NCBI GenBank assembly: GCA_020747015.1
Contig: JAGTJM010000076.1
Span: 81,254-145,253 of the forward strand
Reading direction: 5' to 3'
Length of the DNA stretch: 64,000 nucleotides
Source: Pyrenochaeta sp. MPI-SDFR-AT-0127
Taxonomy: Eukaryota > Ascomycota > Dothideomycetes > Pleosporales > Cucurbitariaceae
A program made the translations under genes and the position numbers. Positions 1 to 11,101 of the stretch are shown here, piece by piece (position 1 is the stretch's first letter; each line of letters opens with the position of its first letter). The notes under the pieces are model-generated. The model worked only from the letters and a program-made list of their open reading frames with translations. It did not search any database and had not been told where the DNA came from.

Positions 1-636
1 GCGAGATTTTCCTTTTTGTTTTTGACGCGTTGTTGATGCTTACCGTCATGATCCTGTTCAATTTTATCCATCCAGCACAAGTGACAGACCTGTACCAACA
101 GCGCAAAGAGGAAGAAGTGGGGTACTCCTTGAACGAGACAAGGCGGAGGTATCTGAGGGCGCTGTGAAGGTGTCGTGGGAGCACCAGAGAGTGCAAGGTG
201 CAGGAACAAGACATTTTGAACTCTTGGTAATGCTGTATCTATATGTCTTAACGTAAAGTGTAACCATCTCGCAACGATTCTAGAACGTAAGCCGCTTATG
301 ACTCCTGTGGCTGTAAATACTGAGCAGCCGATGGCGATCCGCTGTATGCTTAATTAAGTGCCTTAGCCGTGCTACACTAATATATTTTGTTGTCCAATGG
401 TAACAGGACTGCTTAGGGTGGTTCACTTTTAGGGATTAGATTTGTGCCACTCGTGGTTATCAGATTGGATAACTATCAGCAATTGCATCCCCCCTGAAGC
501 AATAACGACCTTAACGCCCCCTACAGTAGCTATTGAGACGATAGTCTCGCCGTAATCGTACCTAGCATGCCGTTCTTTGCCTAAATTCCGTTCTAGACAA
601 GGTTAAACCAGGACCAGGAAGGGAATGTATTCCTGC
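1..636. other. no gene recognised (3' flank)
   Basis: Short open frames here have no recognisable domain, no credible start context and no splice structure. The stretch lies downstream of the sterol glucosyltransferase gene, so part of it is probably that gene's 3' UTR and terminator region. I see no tRNA, repeat or mobile element in it. Confidence 0.5.
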
Positions 637-3496
637 TTAGCCATTATTCCTCCTCAAGGCTACAAACTTCGCAACGATCTTCTCCGTCTCATCCGCATCA
701 TACTTTTTCTTCTCAGCCAGCCATTTTCCCTCCGCGCGCCTCGCTTCAGCAATACTCCTCCTAGTCTTCGTATAAACCGCTGCTCTCAAACTCTTCGCAA
801 TCCCAGTGCCCGTATACCCGAAAAGACCGAACATACCAGCACCGCTCTTAGTGGCCATGCTCACCATACCCATGCCCAACCCTTTAGCAGCACCCTTCAC
901 ACCCTCCTTCTGGGCACCCCGGTAAGGCTTGACAACGATGTCACTAACACCATCGACGATGCCCCATGCAAAGGTTTTGCCAGCCACAGTTGCCCCGCTC
1001 TTGAATCCTGTGACTGGTCCATGGTCACGAGGGGTATCACCGTAGTGTCGAGGCACGTTTTTAAGCCCTTCTGTTAGAGCGAGGGGTATATCAACCGTCA
1101 TGCCTTTCAAAGCCTTTGGGGCAAACTTCGCGATGCTCAATCCGGAGGCGCCTGCCAGTTGACCTGCTGAGATGGCTTTACGCTTTGAAATAGTACCAGA
1201 TCCCGACGTCAGGACACTTGCGCCATTGGATTTTGATTCTGATTTTGCTTGGCTCGTTTGATCGCTCTTGGCTTTGTCGGTTTCAAGGGCTTCTGCGTTT
1301 GATTCTTCGTAAGCGCGTCTGTCGCGATCGTCTCGATACTCGGTAATAGGCTTGGTGAACACCCCCGTAACGGATGTTGTAAGATCGACTGCGGTACCCA
1401 GTACTGCTGACGCTCCGCCAGATATGGGATCCCAGCGACAGGTCTCGATATTGATAGGATTACTCTCGTATCTGTATCCTTGTAAGTGTTGTACTATAAA
1501 GCTATCTGTCGAACATCGACATAGTGTACGTAATCGTACAATTTTAGGTACTTCGCGTCCTTCGACGCCTTTTCAATTACAATCTCTGTTGCAAAAGAAG
1601 ACAGCTTAATCTTGTCTTTCCCCTTGTTAAACCAGAATGCTGCTGGTAGGTGTGGAAGTACGTCGCACGGCATGTTTTTGACCGGTAGGCTCTTGTGAAA
1701 GGACCTCGCTGCAGCTTCAATGCCTACCTCGGATTGCATTTTCTGAGCGATATCTGCAGCGGCTCTTGCTGCTTCGTGAGAGAGGCAGTATCTGACTGCT
1801 TCAGAGAGGCTTTCCGTAGTCAACTCTCGCTGGGGAATAGGCATTGGACCAGCACCAGCAGCAGCGACCATTTTACCCCAAAATGGCTGGCTTTTGAGAA
1901 GTCAAGATATGCAGGCATATGAGGTAGGGGTTTCCGATTAACTTACTCTCCAAAGAAAGGTACGATGGTTGTCGGCCTCCCGTTCTTCAAACCACAAGCA
2001 GTAGTGCCAGCGCCACCATGATGCACCACTGCGGCCACATGCTGAAACAGCCACTCGTGGGGACAATCACCAATAAACATGATATCTTTGTGAGATTCCC
2101 CTTGTCCCCCAAATTCGACCATCCTTTGGAAACAATTGCACGAAAACCGTTTGCGTGTACGGCTTCAAGAATTACTGCAGTAATCCTTTGCGGGTCTTCA
2201 AGAACGATGCTGCCGAATCCAATGTAGACTGGTGGCGGTCCACTTTCGATGAAAATACGAAGTTCAGGTGGTGGCTCGTACTGAGGAGGGTCTCGGAAAA
2301 AAAAACCACAGACATCGATATATGGAGGCCAGTCTGCTGGTTTTGGCACAAGAGCTGGCGACCAACAGTACGTGAAAGGAATCTTGAGTGTAGCTGCAAG
2401 GTTCGGGCCATCAAACATAGCCACGTCCTCCAAGTCAAGCGTGTTCCGCCACTCATTGACGACGTCACCAAGCCTATGATTGGGGTAAGCATTAAGATGC
2501 GCTTCTACGGAGACCTTGGCAGCTTGAGGGTGAAAACATACCCTTGCCATGTTAGCCAATCAACAATTCCATACGACAAGTAATTCGCAAGACCTTCTTC
2601 ACCATCGGCGTTCTTTAAGTTCGCTAGTGGGTGTGGGAACGCTTTCGTGCTTGTCCACGGCATGGTAAACATTAAATGAACAGGAATACCCAGAGCTTGA
2701 GCGCAGTGAACGTGTGCGAAGCTTGGCGGGTTTGCAATGATGGCGTCTGCCACAAAAGGCACCTGGGTCAAGGTGTCCCGCTCGATACACGATTTCCAGC
2801 AGCCTTCCAACATCTCCCTAACCATCATTCGCTTCCTCTTGATCTCACCGGCCTGCAAGCTCTTGAGGCTGGGAATAAGTCCGGGGTTCTTCACCATGTA
2901 CGCCATCAACTCGGAAGGGTTGCCGCCGATTGGATAGAATTCTAATCCGGAACCTGAGTTTCGTACGAAATTCTCGAACATGTTGTGAGTTGCTAGCCTC
3001 ACGCGATGGCCATACCGGCAGAGCTCATGGCCAAGCGCGATAAAGGGTTGGACGTCTCCTCGGCTACCAACAATTTGGATGAGAATATTCAGTTTCACTG
3101 GCCAAGACTTGTAGGGATCCAAACCGTCTAGAACCTCAGAATACTCCGGTGGGGCCTCATCCGGTATGATGTCACGGGCAGCGCCATAGACTACTGAGAG
3201 CGTCCGCACTAATTTCGAGCTCAGATCGATGTCAACGCGCCCGTCATCTGGAAACTTGTCAGTCTCGAGTACATCGACTTTGAATGTTAGAGATAGCCCA
3301 TACCTCCAATTCTTGGGTTTCCTCCAACAAACGTATCCCATGTGCCGGCAGATGATGGATGGTCTGGATAATTTGCTAGTTCAGCAGGTGTCCATTCCTT
3401 GTTGCTATTCGCGTCTTCTGGCTTTGCGCCTGCGGGAACGTATGCCAGGTCTCCAGGTAGTTCAGATAATTCCGAAAGCCTTCTGTTTGGTTTCAT
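637..3496 (-). CDS. sterol 3-beta-glucosyltransferase-like (Atg26/GT28 family), one-base frameshift
   Basis: This enzyme family moves glucose from UDP-glucose to the 3-OH of sterols at membranes. I deduce five exons: 3496-3304, 3247-2542, 2473-1947, 1890-1540 and 1471-637, with introns of 56, 68, 56 and 68 nt. Exon 2 carries the GT28 N-terminal motif GSRGDVQPF; exons 3-4 carry the UDP-sugar site PHEWLFQHV, HHGGAGTTA and PFFGDQPFWG. The C-terminal part is Gly/Lys-rich, as in related fungal enzymes. The ATG at 3496 is the first in frame. Exon 3 is out of frame across a C5 run (plus strand 2106-2110): before it the frame reads ...SKGWSNLG, after it DIMFIGDCPHEW is one base off. One extra base would give 870 residues; as written the frame stops near 1987, before the sugar-binding motif. 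It is either a sequencing error or a disabled copy. The catalytic family is clear; the exact acceptor is inferred. Confidence 0.85.
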
Positions 3497-4632
3497 GGCG
3501 TTGAGACTGGGCAGTCAGGCGTACGAGAAAGACTCTGTGTGCATGCGGTCGCAACAAGAACTCCTTTAGGTTGACGTAACCAAGTGAAGAGTTGTTGCGT
3601 AGTAGCGGGGTCATAGTTCACAGAGGGTAGCTTTGGACCACGCCGAAACTTTAGAAAACCAACTACGGCGAGTCTTGCGAGAGACTACAGTTGGGCGATT
3701 GGGTGTGGGTCCCTTTGTTCAGCGTCTTAGTGCTTTCGTGGCTTAACTTCGGACATTAGCGCTACGTATCTCGCAGCTCGTATTTCGCTAACTTTGATTC
3801 ACTTGGCGATCTGGACGGAGCCTAGTACGAATAGTTGCCAGCTAGGATTACCCGTTACCATCTGCCGATATCTTGGTAAATCGAATATCGTGTGCTCTAC
3901 TCCTGCGATCTGAGAATGCTTATTCAGCCTCAATGGCAATATCTGAACAGTGTTGTGCATTGTCCTGCTGTGTACCCTCCTACCTACTGTGTCAAAATAA
4001 TGTAGACAAATCAAAGCGCATATCGCCAATGCGGTTCTCGAAATCCAATTTAATCAGTGCTCAGAAAGAGTTGATAATCTACGAGGTAGCACGCAAGCTA
4101 ATCATTGTGAACGCCAAAATGACGTTCATAGTCCTGACACTACCAGCTTTGCACAGTATAGGGCCATGCAGGAGAGACGCGGAAACGTTCAAACGCATAA
4201 AAAGCCCCTTGAACACGTGCAAACAAGCAATTGACAGTCCTGGTGCGGCTTGCGAACATAAGTGTGCATGGAACATTTGCGAGCAATCTTCCGAAGACAA
4301 GCATTAGTTGAACGACGAACGAACTTCAAATTCCAGATGGGCCATAAGAAGTTAGATTAATCTCACCTGATAACGTGCGTGCAGACTCCCTTGTTTGAAG
4401 CGTCCCAAAGGCGCCTTTGAGCTTCCAGAATGTGGATAAAAGCCACTGTCATGAACTTACACGGACCGTTTTGCTTGTCACGCACCCCAACTAGCAGCTT
4501 GCTGTTTCAATCGCGTGAAGTTCGTGAGAGCATGGTTCAATATTACGCGCATGCTGTGATCAATACAAATACACTACAAAGATAAGTGCTCTTCCTCAAA
4601 TTCGAGAATCCTAGTCTACCTCAGCTACCAAC
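3497..4632. promoter_or_regulatory. divergent intergenic region
   Basis: About 1.1 kb separates the divergently transcribed glucosyltransferase and GH43 genes, so both promoters must lie here. Small ORFs on both strands have no protein-like features. I cannot name a specific factor site with confidence. Confidence 0.4.
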
Positions 4633-6511
4633 ATGTTAGCAACATTCAATGTTATCCTTACAACTATGGTTATAGTCGGATCGACCCTTAGCTCGTCCAC
4701 CAGCAACAAGACCCATTACAATCCCGCCATTCCGGGCTGGCATAGCGATCCAAGTTGTGTTTTTGTCGCCGAGAGAGACAACACGACGTTCTGTACCTCA
4801 TCCACATTCCTTTTGATACCCGGACTCCCCATCCATGCAAGCAAAGACCTCTCGAGCTGGAAACTCGTCAGCCATGCCGTATCACGCAAAAGTCAATATC
4901 CTGAGTACGATCAGTCTCTTGCTCAGATAGATGGAATATGGGCTGCCACTATCAGGTACTACCAAGGGACTTTCTACATCATTACGATCTACCGTAAAGC
5001 AACAGTCGATGCCAGAATCAATCAAGGATTAATTTTCAAAACGACCGATCCGTACAGTGACCAAGCTTGGAGCGATCCTATTCGATATGACGCGGAATTC
5101 ATTGATCCAGACCTCTTCTGGGATGACGACGGCACAGCATACGTTGCTACTGCAGGCACCTATCTGCAGACTGTTGATCTAGAGACCGGCGTTTTCAGCG
5201 AAGCGCGGCGAATTTCGAACGGCACAAGTGGCGAATTTCTTGAAGGCCCTCATCTCTACAAGAAAGATGGAATCTACTATCTTCTTGTGGCCGAGGGGGG
5301 CTCTGGAATAAACCACACTGTCACTATCGCTCGGTCGAAAGACATCTGGGGCCCATATGAAAACTATGATGGGAATCCAATTCTATCAAACAAAGACACG
5401 ACGGAATACTTTCAAAACGTCGGCCACGCTGACCTGTTCCAGGACGCAAGGGGCCGGTGGTGGGCGACGGCTTTGTCATGGCGATCCGGGCCTGAAGCCA
5501 ATAACTACCCCATGGGTCGAGAAACAGTAATGACGCCTGTGACCTGGAAGAATGGTTGCTGGCCAGTCATCTCCCCTGTGCGTGGCATCCAGAGCGGATG
5601 GTACCTCCCTTCCTCGCGAAACCTCCCCGGCGATGGTCGATTCGTCGACGAAGCCGACGTTATTGATTTCGAACCCAACTCGACGATTCCGCGCCATTTT
5701 GGATTCTGGAGGTGGCCCGACACAACTGCGTATGCTCTCTCGCCACCCGGTCATCCCAACACACTTCGTCTGACGCCGTCGGTTGGGAGCATCATAGCAG
5801 GATTTGAGAATTACACGGCTGGCTACGATATTGAAAACTTCACCTTGACCATGCGCCTACAGACGGACACTGTGTTCCAGTACAGCGTCGACATGTCGTA
5901 CGCTCCACAGGTTGCAGGTGAAGAGGCCGGCGTGACCGTGTTCCTCAACCAGGTTCAAAATATCAACCTTGGTATAACCCTGCTGTGGGAAAATGTTTCA
6001 GGATCCTCGGGTAGTTCAAATTCTTCTCTTACCCTCCATTTGCGCTTCCTTGTGTCTGGCTTGGGAAGCCATCAGGACAACATCCCTGCGCCGTCCAACA
6101 TGCCTGTTCCACGGACTTGGCTGCAAGACCCGATCCGGCTTATTATTCGCGCTGTGAACGAAACTCACTACGTGCTTTCTGCCGCATCCTGTCTGTATCC
6201 GAGCGAAGAATTTATTGTTGGAACCGCACCAGCTACTATAGTAAGTGGTGGCGACGGGCCCTTCACAGGTACGTGTTCCCCTTGGTCCTTTTCGCTCGGC
6301 TTGTGGATGTCCAACATCTGCTGACTCTCTAAATCCAGGCTCGCTTGTGGGAGTGTACGCAACAAAAAATGGTGGAAATGGAACCACACCAGCTTATGTC
6401 TCCAGGTGGAGGTATCAAGGCCTTGCCCAGTCGATTGATAATGGGCAATTGGTTCCCTCGCGATTCTCTCACCCAGATTTGAACTCATTAAATCTAGAGT
6501 ATCTAGGTTAA
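4633..6511 (+). CDS. secreted GH43 beta-xylosidase/alpha-arabinofuranosidase-like
   Basis: GH43 enzymes are inverting hydrolases that release xylose or arabinose from plant hemicellulose. There are two exons, 4633-6268 and 6339-6511; a 70-nt intron (GTACGT...CCAG) is spliced in phase 1, giving 602 residues. A signal peptide of about 20 residues (MLATFNVILTTMVIVG) predicts secretion. The five-blade propeller motifs are visible: GWHSDPS with the likely base Asp39, FIDPDLFWDDDG with the pKa-modulating Asp158, and EFLEGPH with the proton donor Glu204. The C-terminal 250 residues fit the beta-sandwich found in GH43 xylosidases (sequences such as HFGFWRWPDT and MRLQTDT). Several N-glycosylation sequons are present. 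It is probably an extracellular cell-wall-degrading enzyme. Xylosidase versus arabinofuranosidase specificity cannot be told by eye. Confidence 0.9.
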
Positions 6512-7280
6512 ATTTCTTGGTGGATCATGGAGAAGTGAATATTTGTTAGGGGAAGATAAATATTTGTGCTGAAAAGGAGACAGTTCGAAGGTGATAAACA
6601 GGCCGTGACTTGTCGCTGGGGCGTAATCGGTCGCATCCAAGATAGAATTTGATTAATCATGGATCCAAAATTGCCAACCTTTGAGATCTCTAACATCATC
6701 TCACACCACAGTAGCCAAGTCCATAGAAATGTTAAGATCATTCCATCCATAGAGTATAGTAGGGTCCTAGGTATTCGTCCAAGCTAAACTTTTCAACAAT
6801 GCCCGATATGAAGGGAGCTATTCCCATCCGTATGAACTCTACAATGGCTGATGGATTGTACGGCGCTAGTCACTGTTATACCCAGCAGCCAGACAAGCCC
6901 TCTACTGTCATCAGTAGCAATCTATGTAATGTAGCTTTTATGTAGCTTTTCCCTCTTTGGCCTAGCGCAGTATAAGCGCGTTGCCGACATTTTTCAACTA
7001 CAGGCCTCTGCTGTGGTACTAACTTTTGTGGCCTCTACTGTAGCATTGTCGCAATTAGGGCACAATATAATAGTACGGGGTGAAGACTAGTCACTCAAAC
7101 TGGACAAGAGCTACGGCTACTGCGAATCATTTCTCTACTACACCTCCTTGCTCTACTACCTCTTCTTGCTCGGCTGCCTATGCTTCTCTACTTGTGCGCC
7201 ATGTGCAGCCGGTAGCGGCTGCAGTAGCCCTTAATGTGGAGGGCACGTTATGACACCGAGAGGTTAAACATTTAGGTAAT
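6512..7280. other. convergent intergenic region, nothing recognised
   Basis: This lies between the 3' ends of the GH43 gene and the small secreted protein gene. I see no gene, RNA or repeat, only ordinary AT-leaning spacer that should hold both polyadenylation regions. Confidence 0.4.
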
Positions 7281-7910
7281 CTAGCAATGATTGGCTGGTG
7301 AGCTGGTAGAAGCACCGCAGAAATTATCGCCAGCTTTCCCCCGCATATAACCATAAATCAACGCTTGACCATTATCACCCAATTGAGTGGAACCAGCAAT
7401 GTATCTTCCACATGCCCCTGTGATTCGAGCCAGCGAATCGGCGTATTGGCTTTGAAAAAGAAGCCATGATCTGTTTGGGCTACGGTTGCACGCGAAGGCA
7501 ACAACGCTCCCACGAATAGAGAAGTAAGACATGTTCGCACTGACGAACGAAGGTTCTGCAAAGTTACAAACAGTCAATAGAGTATCAGATGTTAGTGAGT
7601 TGGACTGCTTACTCATCTGGTCCTTGAGAGCTTGTACTGCATCATCACAGTTGCGAGGGTCTAAAGTGAATCCGCAACCGCACCAAATGCGGTCGTTCTG
7701 GCGAGGTTCGAGAGCGTTCCTTCTGTTGACGGGGATCATGCCAGTCGGGCTGCGTTTCATCTCGGGAGCATCAGAGAGCTTAGTAATGACTTCGGTGCCG
7801 TCTTCTTTAGTGAAAACTGCGTAGTCACCGTCGGTGGTCCCAAGCGGAATTGTGAAGGCTTGGGCCAAAGCCACAAGAGCAAAGGCAGTAGCAATGTTTA
7901 CAAAGCGCAT
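7281..7910 (-). CDS. small Cys-rich secreted protein (effector candidate)
   Basis: I do not recognise the family. The ATG at 7910 starts a clear signal peptide (MRFVNIATAFALVALAQA). A short pro-region follows with dibasic KR and RR sites, then a Cys-rich domain beginning IWCGCGFTLDPRNC and ending NFCGASTSSPANHC. A 57-nt segment (7556-7612) has a perfect fungal intron signature: GTAAGC donor, CACTAAC branch site, TTTGCAG acceptor. It is a multiple of three and has no stop, so the ORF is open with or without it. Spliced, the protein has 190 residues and seven mature cysteines; unspliced, 209 residues and eight. An in-frame open stretch continues upstream to 8213, but only the ATG at 7910 gives a signal peptide. 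A role in the host-exposed secretome is inferred from size, secretion and cysteines only. Confidence 0.75.
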   Translation of the reverse strand: MRFVNIATAFALVALAQAFTIPLGTTDGDYAVFTKEDGTEVITKLSDAPEMKRSPTGMIPVNRRNALEPRQNDRIWCGCGFTLDPRNCDDAVQALKDQMSKQSNSLTSDTLLTVCNFAEPSFVSANMSYFSIRGSVVAFACNRSPNRSWLLFQSQYADSLARITGACGRYIAGSTQLGDNGQALIYGYMRGKAGDNFCGASTSSPANHC

Positions 7911-9584
7911 TGTAGAAATAGAGGCGCGTCGTTTCTTCGTGGAATTCGTTGGCAAGTATGGTCTGAAGATGTTCAAGAGCTTAGAGTACTTGTTAGCATT
8001 ATATAGATATTGTATAAAAGCCATAGTTTGGGGAGGGAGACGCTGGTCGCCTAACGCTCTAGATTTGCGACTCGGGTCTCGTATGGACCTAACTTTAAGG
8101 TGGCTGCTCGGGTCTCGTATAGCCCTACTTGCATGAGAACAACAAGTGAGAACAACGAGTCCAATGATATATAGTAACGTCAGCACTAATCCCTTTTTTA
8201 CTATTCCTCTCATTCCTGCCTTATCTTCAAGTCCTCCGCTGCAGCTATATTAGTAAGGCATCTTCTTTTCTTTTGATTTTGAAACCCTGTGTCTCTTCGA
8301 GTGTATAGCACCAGAGCATTGGATGCGATCATATCAAGAGTCGAAATCATGAAGATATAATCATTCTACCTAAGTTAAAGCTCCCCCACGATATGAAGGG
8401 GTTGTGCCAAGTCAGTTGCTTGTGAACAGTGAACGAGTCCGATGGGCTGGTCGACAGTCTCCAACAGATCCTTCGTGACGCGGCTCATATTGCATCTGAA
8501 ATAGAAATCCATTAAGCCTTCAGTCTAGGATCAATTTAGTTAGGGCTGTGCCTGCCTATATGAAGAAAGCATTTCGTAACTCCACATGAAGTTAGACTAA
8601 TCAGACCAGAGCCTGTCGATGGGGGCCTGCCGATTAGCGAGGACTATCCAAACTTCGGACGAAAGCACTCTTTCCGCTGTAACGTGCCCTCCTCTGCCCT
8701 TCTTGAGTCCTCGGTGCACCCCGCCAAAATCAACCCGCTTCAACGTACAATTGCGTCACAATCACACAGGATAAGAGAGCATAATTTTGCACATGGCTGC
8801 TTTAGACACGAGTATGGGCGCCTGTTATGGCCTGTTCTCAGCGCTTGTTGCACGTCTATAGTCCTTGTTGTCCTTCGGCAGCCGTCGGAGCGTCATCACC
8901 TATCAGAACATATCTCTAAGCCGCTGCGACTCGTCTGACCTTTTTGAGACGGCAGGACTCTATGCGCTGTATTGTTAATGATTGTATTGCTGGCGCGAGT
9001 TTACAGCATATAGCCTCATATTCTCCTCTGCTAACATTGACACGGAATACATACCTAGCTATCTGACCGCTTTTGATAAGCTGAGCGAAAGCTCCACTTA
9101 TCAGGTTTTGCAGACTGTCGAATGAAAATATTCTGTAAGAATTGAGCCTGAGGTTAATTTTATAACTGAATGCGGCGTCTTAGGTGTCCATGTCGCTTGT
9201 TCACATACACTCTCCGGCACAGACGGCGTTGCGATAACGGTGACGCTCGATAGGACGCGTACAGGTTCATATAGGAAAAGGCTAGCCATGTGAACTCTAC
9301 TCTAAATACTCTGCAGTGAGAAGATTATCTGGCGTACGCGTTGGATAGACTCAGAAGTGCCTGTAGCAAACTTTTCAAAGTCACGATTTCACTTTCTCAA
9401 CACGAAATAGGAAGACTACCGGACAAAAAAACCTGCAGAAACTTGCTCGACGGGCGAATCAGCGGGGCCGGGTTGGTGCCACGTGGCGGTGGCTGTGCTA
9501 GTTTGTCGCCGAGGGGAAAAGAATGGAAAGAAATATCGAACCCATCGCTCACTTGGTACACAGTCCCACTCCATCCAAGACGTC
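7911..9584. other. long intergenic region, nothing coding recognised
   Basis: About 1.7 kb upstream of both the Cys-rich protein gene (minus) and the papain-fold gene (plus). Small ORFs show no protein-like pattern. The one structured item is a short direct repeat at 8071-8120, listed separately. Confidence 0.4.
8071..8120 (+). repeat. 14-bp direct repeat upstream of secreted protein gene
   Basis: The sequence CTCGGGTCTCGTAT occurs at 8071-8084 and again at 8107-8120, 36 bp apart, about 160-210 bp upstream of the ATG at 7910. It could be a paired regulatory site or a chance or duplication remnant. Confidence 0.5.
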
Positions 9585-10753
9585 ATGAGTGAAGGCAGCA
9601 ATGGAGGTGACACACCACCAGAACGGAAAAGGGATAAATTCAACCAGTTGCTGTAGGTGAACTGCGCCACGAGTAGCCCCGCTTATGCCCCGCCCGCATC
9701 CGCATCTTGCAGCCATCCACTATCTGACACCTTTGACAGGCAGAAGAGTTATAACAAGGGTGAGATAGCACTCAAACACGCGATTGGTCTCGGCGCTACG
9801 CAGAATGTAGTTCCCATTGCCCAGCCTTCGACCAGCGGGTCGCCGCGATCCGTTGAGGTTGGCTGGCATCCTGTGGGCGGATTAGCGGGCAAGTGGTTCG
9901 CGGAGAAGACGGGACTGGGTAAACTGATTACAGACAAAATCAATGAATATCCCGATCCGACGCAGCATTGGGCGGTACTAGTAGGCGATTATGCACATCA
10001 ATTATGGATGGACGAGAATTTCGATGTCATCTACACGAATGCACGAGTCGATCCGAAGGAGTGGGTTCCAGTCGACATAAGCGGTATGATGTGTGCTTAC
10101 GGTTGTGTTTAGGTGGAGGACATTCCAAGTTGGAGAGACGTGCTTCAATGACGATGCAGTCAGGAGAGCCGGTGAGTGCGTTGCGTAAAGATGTAAGGCA
10201 CATGATACTAATTACACGACATCTAGGCGAGGCTGTCATACAACAAATTCGTAGCTCACGCCCGGGCTACAATCTGATCAGCAACAACTGTCAGACGTAC
10301 GTTCTGCAGCTCCTCGATGCTATCAGGGTCTCCCAGGTGAAGGAGTTCGGCACTACGCTAGCTGTATACCAGCGTCTATTTGGAACTGGAAAAGTGTCAG
10401 AGCTCTTTGTGGATGAAGACGGCAATTCACAACCCGAGAATCCGGCAGGTGAGGCGGTGGTAGTAGCCCCGCTAGAGGGCCAGGAGATAGGGGTCATTGG
10501 CGGCACAGGTAGCCATAATTCTGTGCTATATCACCATCCTGAGGCGTTGCTACATCAGGGCCAGGATAGTGCTGGCGGGCCCTCGCAGCAGAACTCAATT
10601 CTATTTGCGCAACAGGTCATGAATGCGAACACCACGCAACTCAATGCGCAAGAGGAGATGCATAGAGGCATAGATGAAGATGCCAAGATAGATCAGAAAG
10701 GGAGAAGCTGGAGCGAAAAGACGAATGCTCTTCTTTGGAAGTTCAAGCGATAG
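9585..10753 (+). CDS. NlpC/P60-LRAT-like papain-fold protein
   Basis: I place four exons at 9585-9652, 9740-10083, 10130-10171 and 10227-10753, giving 326 residues. The 46-nt second intron is the least certain. The start MSEGSNGGDTPPERKRDKF was chosen because its exon splices in frame (phase 2) into QKSYNKGEIALKHAIG. The core reads HWAVLVGDYAHQLW (His99, His109), then YNLISNNCQTYVLQLLD (Cys173). This is the His-then-Cys order of permuted papain-fold (LRAT/NlpC-P60 and PPPDE-like) proteins known from many fungal genomes. Members can be thiol peptidases, amidases or acyltransferases; the substrate here is unknown. The C-terminal half is low-complexity and Gln/Asn-rich. The frame ends at TAG 10751-10753, but the same frame stays open for 54 more codons to TAG at 10916. 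Confidence 0.75.
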
Positions 10754-10918
10754 GCTCGACGACACAGCTTACAGAGCTTGTTTGCTATAGAAGATCGAGA
10801 AGACGAGATCAGTTCTCTGCTTGGGCTGGTGGCCAAGTCTACCAGATCGCCCAAGACGCGGAGTCAAGCCAGCCTTGCGGAGCTGCAGCATTTCTCAGTA
10901 GTTAGTATCCTTCGTTAG
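10754..10918 (+). other. in-frame open extension after the papain-fold gene's TAG
   Basis: Directly after the TAG at 10751 the same frame continues for 54 codons. They encode an amphipathic, protein-like stretch (SLFAIEDREDEISSLLGLV, then LAELQHFSVVSILR) before the next TAG. No usable splice donor lies close enough upstream to skip the first stop. It may be a C-terminus cut off by a recent nonsense change, or a readthrough extension. Confidence 0.4.
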
Positions 10919-11101
10919 CAATGGGGGTCTTGCTGGGTAGCTGCACACCATAGGCAACATAGCCACGCCCCAGTGAGGCTTTCAGCGACACTGCAAACTT
11001 TCTTCACTCAAATACCATTAAATGGATGGGAAATTGTTTAGCATGTTGTTACTATTTCTAGGTACAATGGAATAGTCTTCTTAGGCAGTGTTGACAGCAC
11101 G

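Noticed and set aside
8684..8938. 84-residue plus-strand ORF
   Set aside because: No motif, weak start context and no splicing partner.
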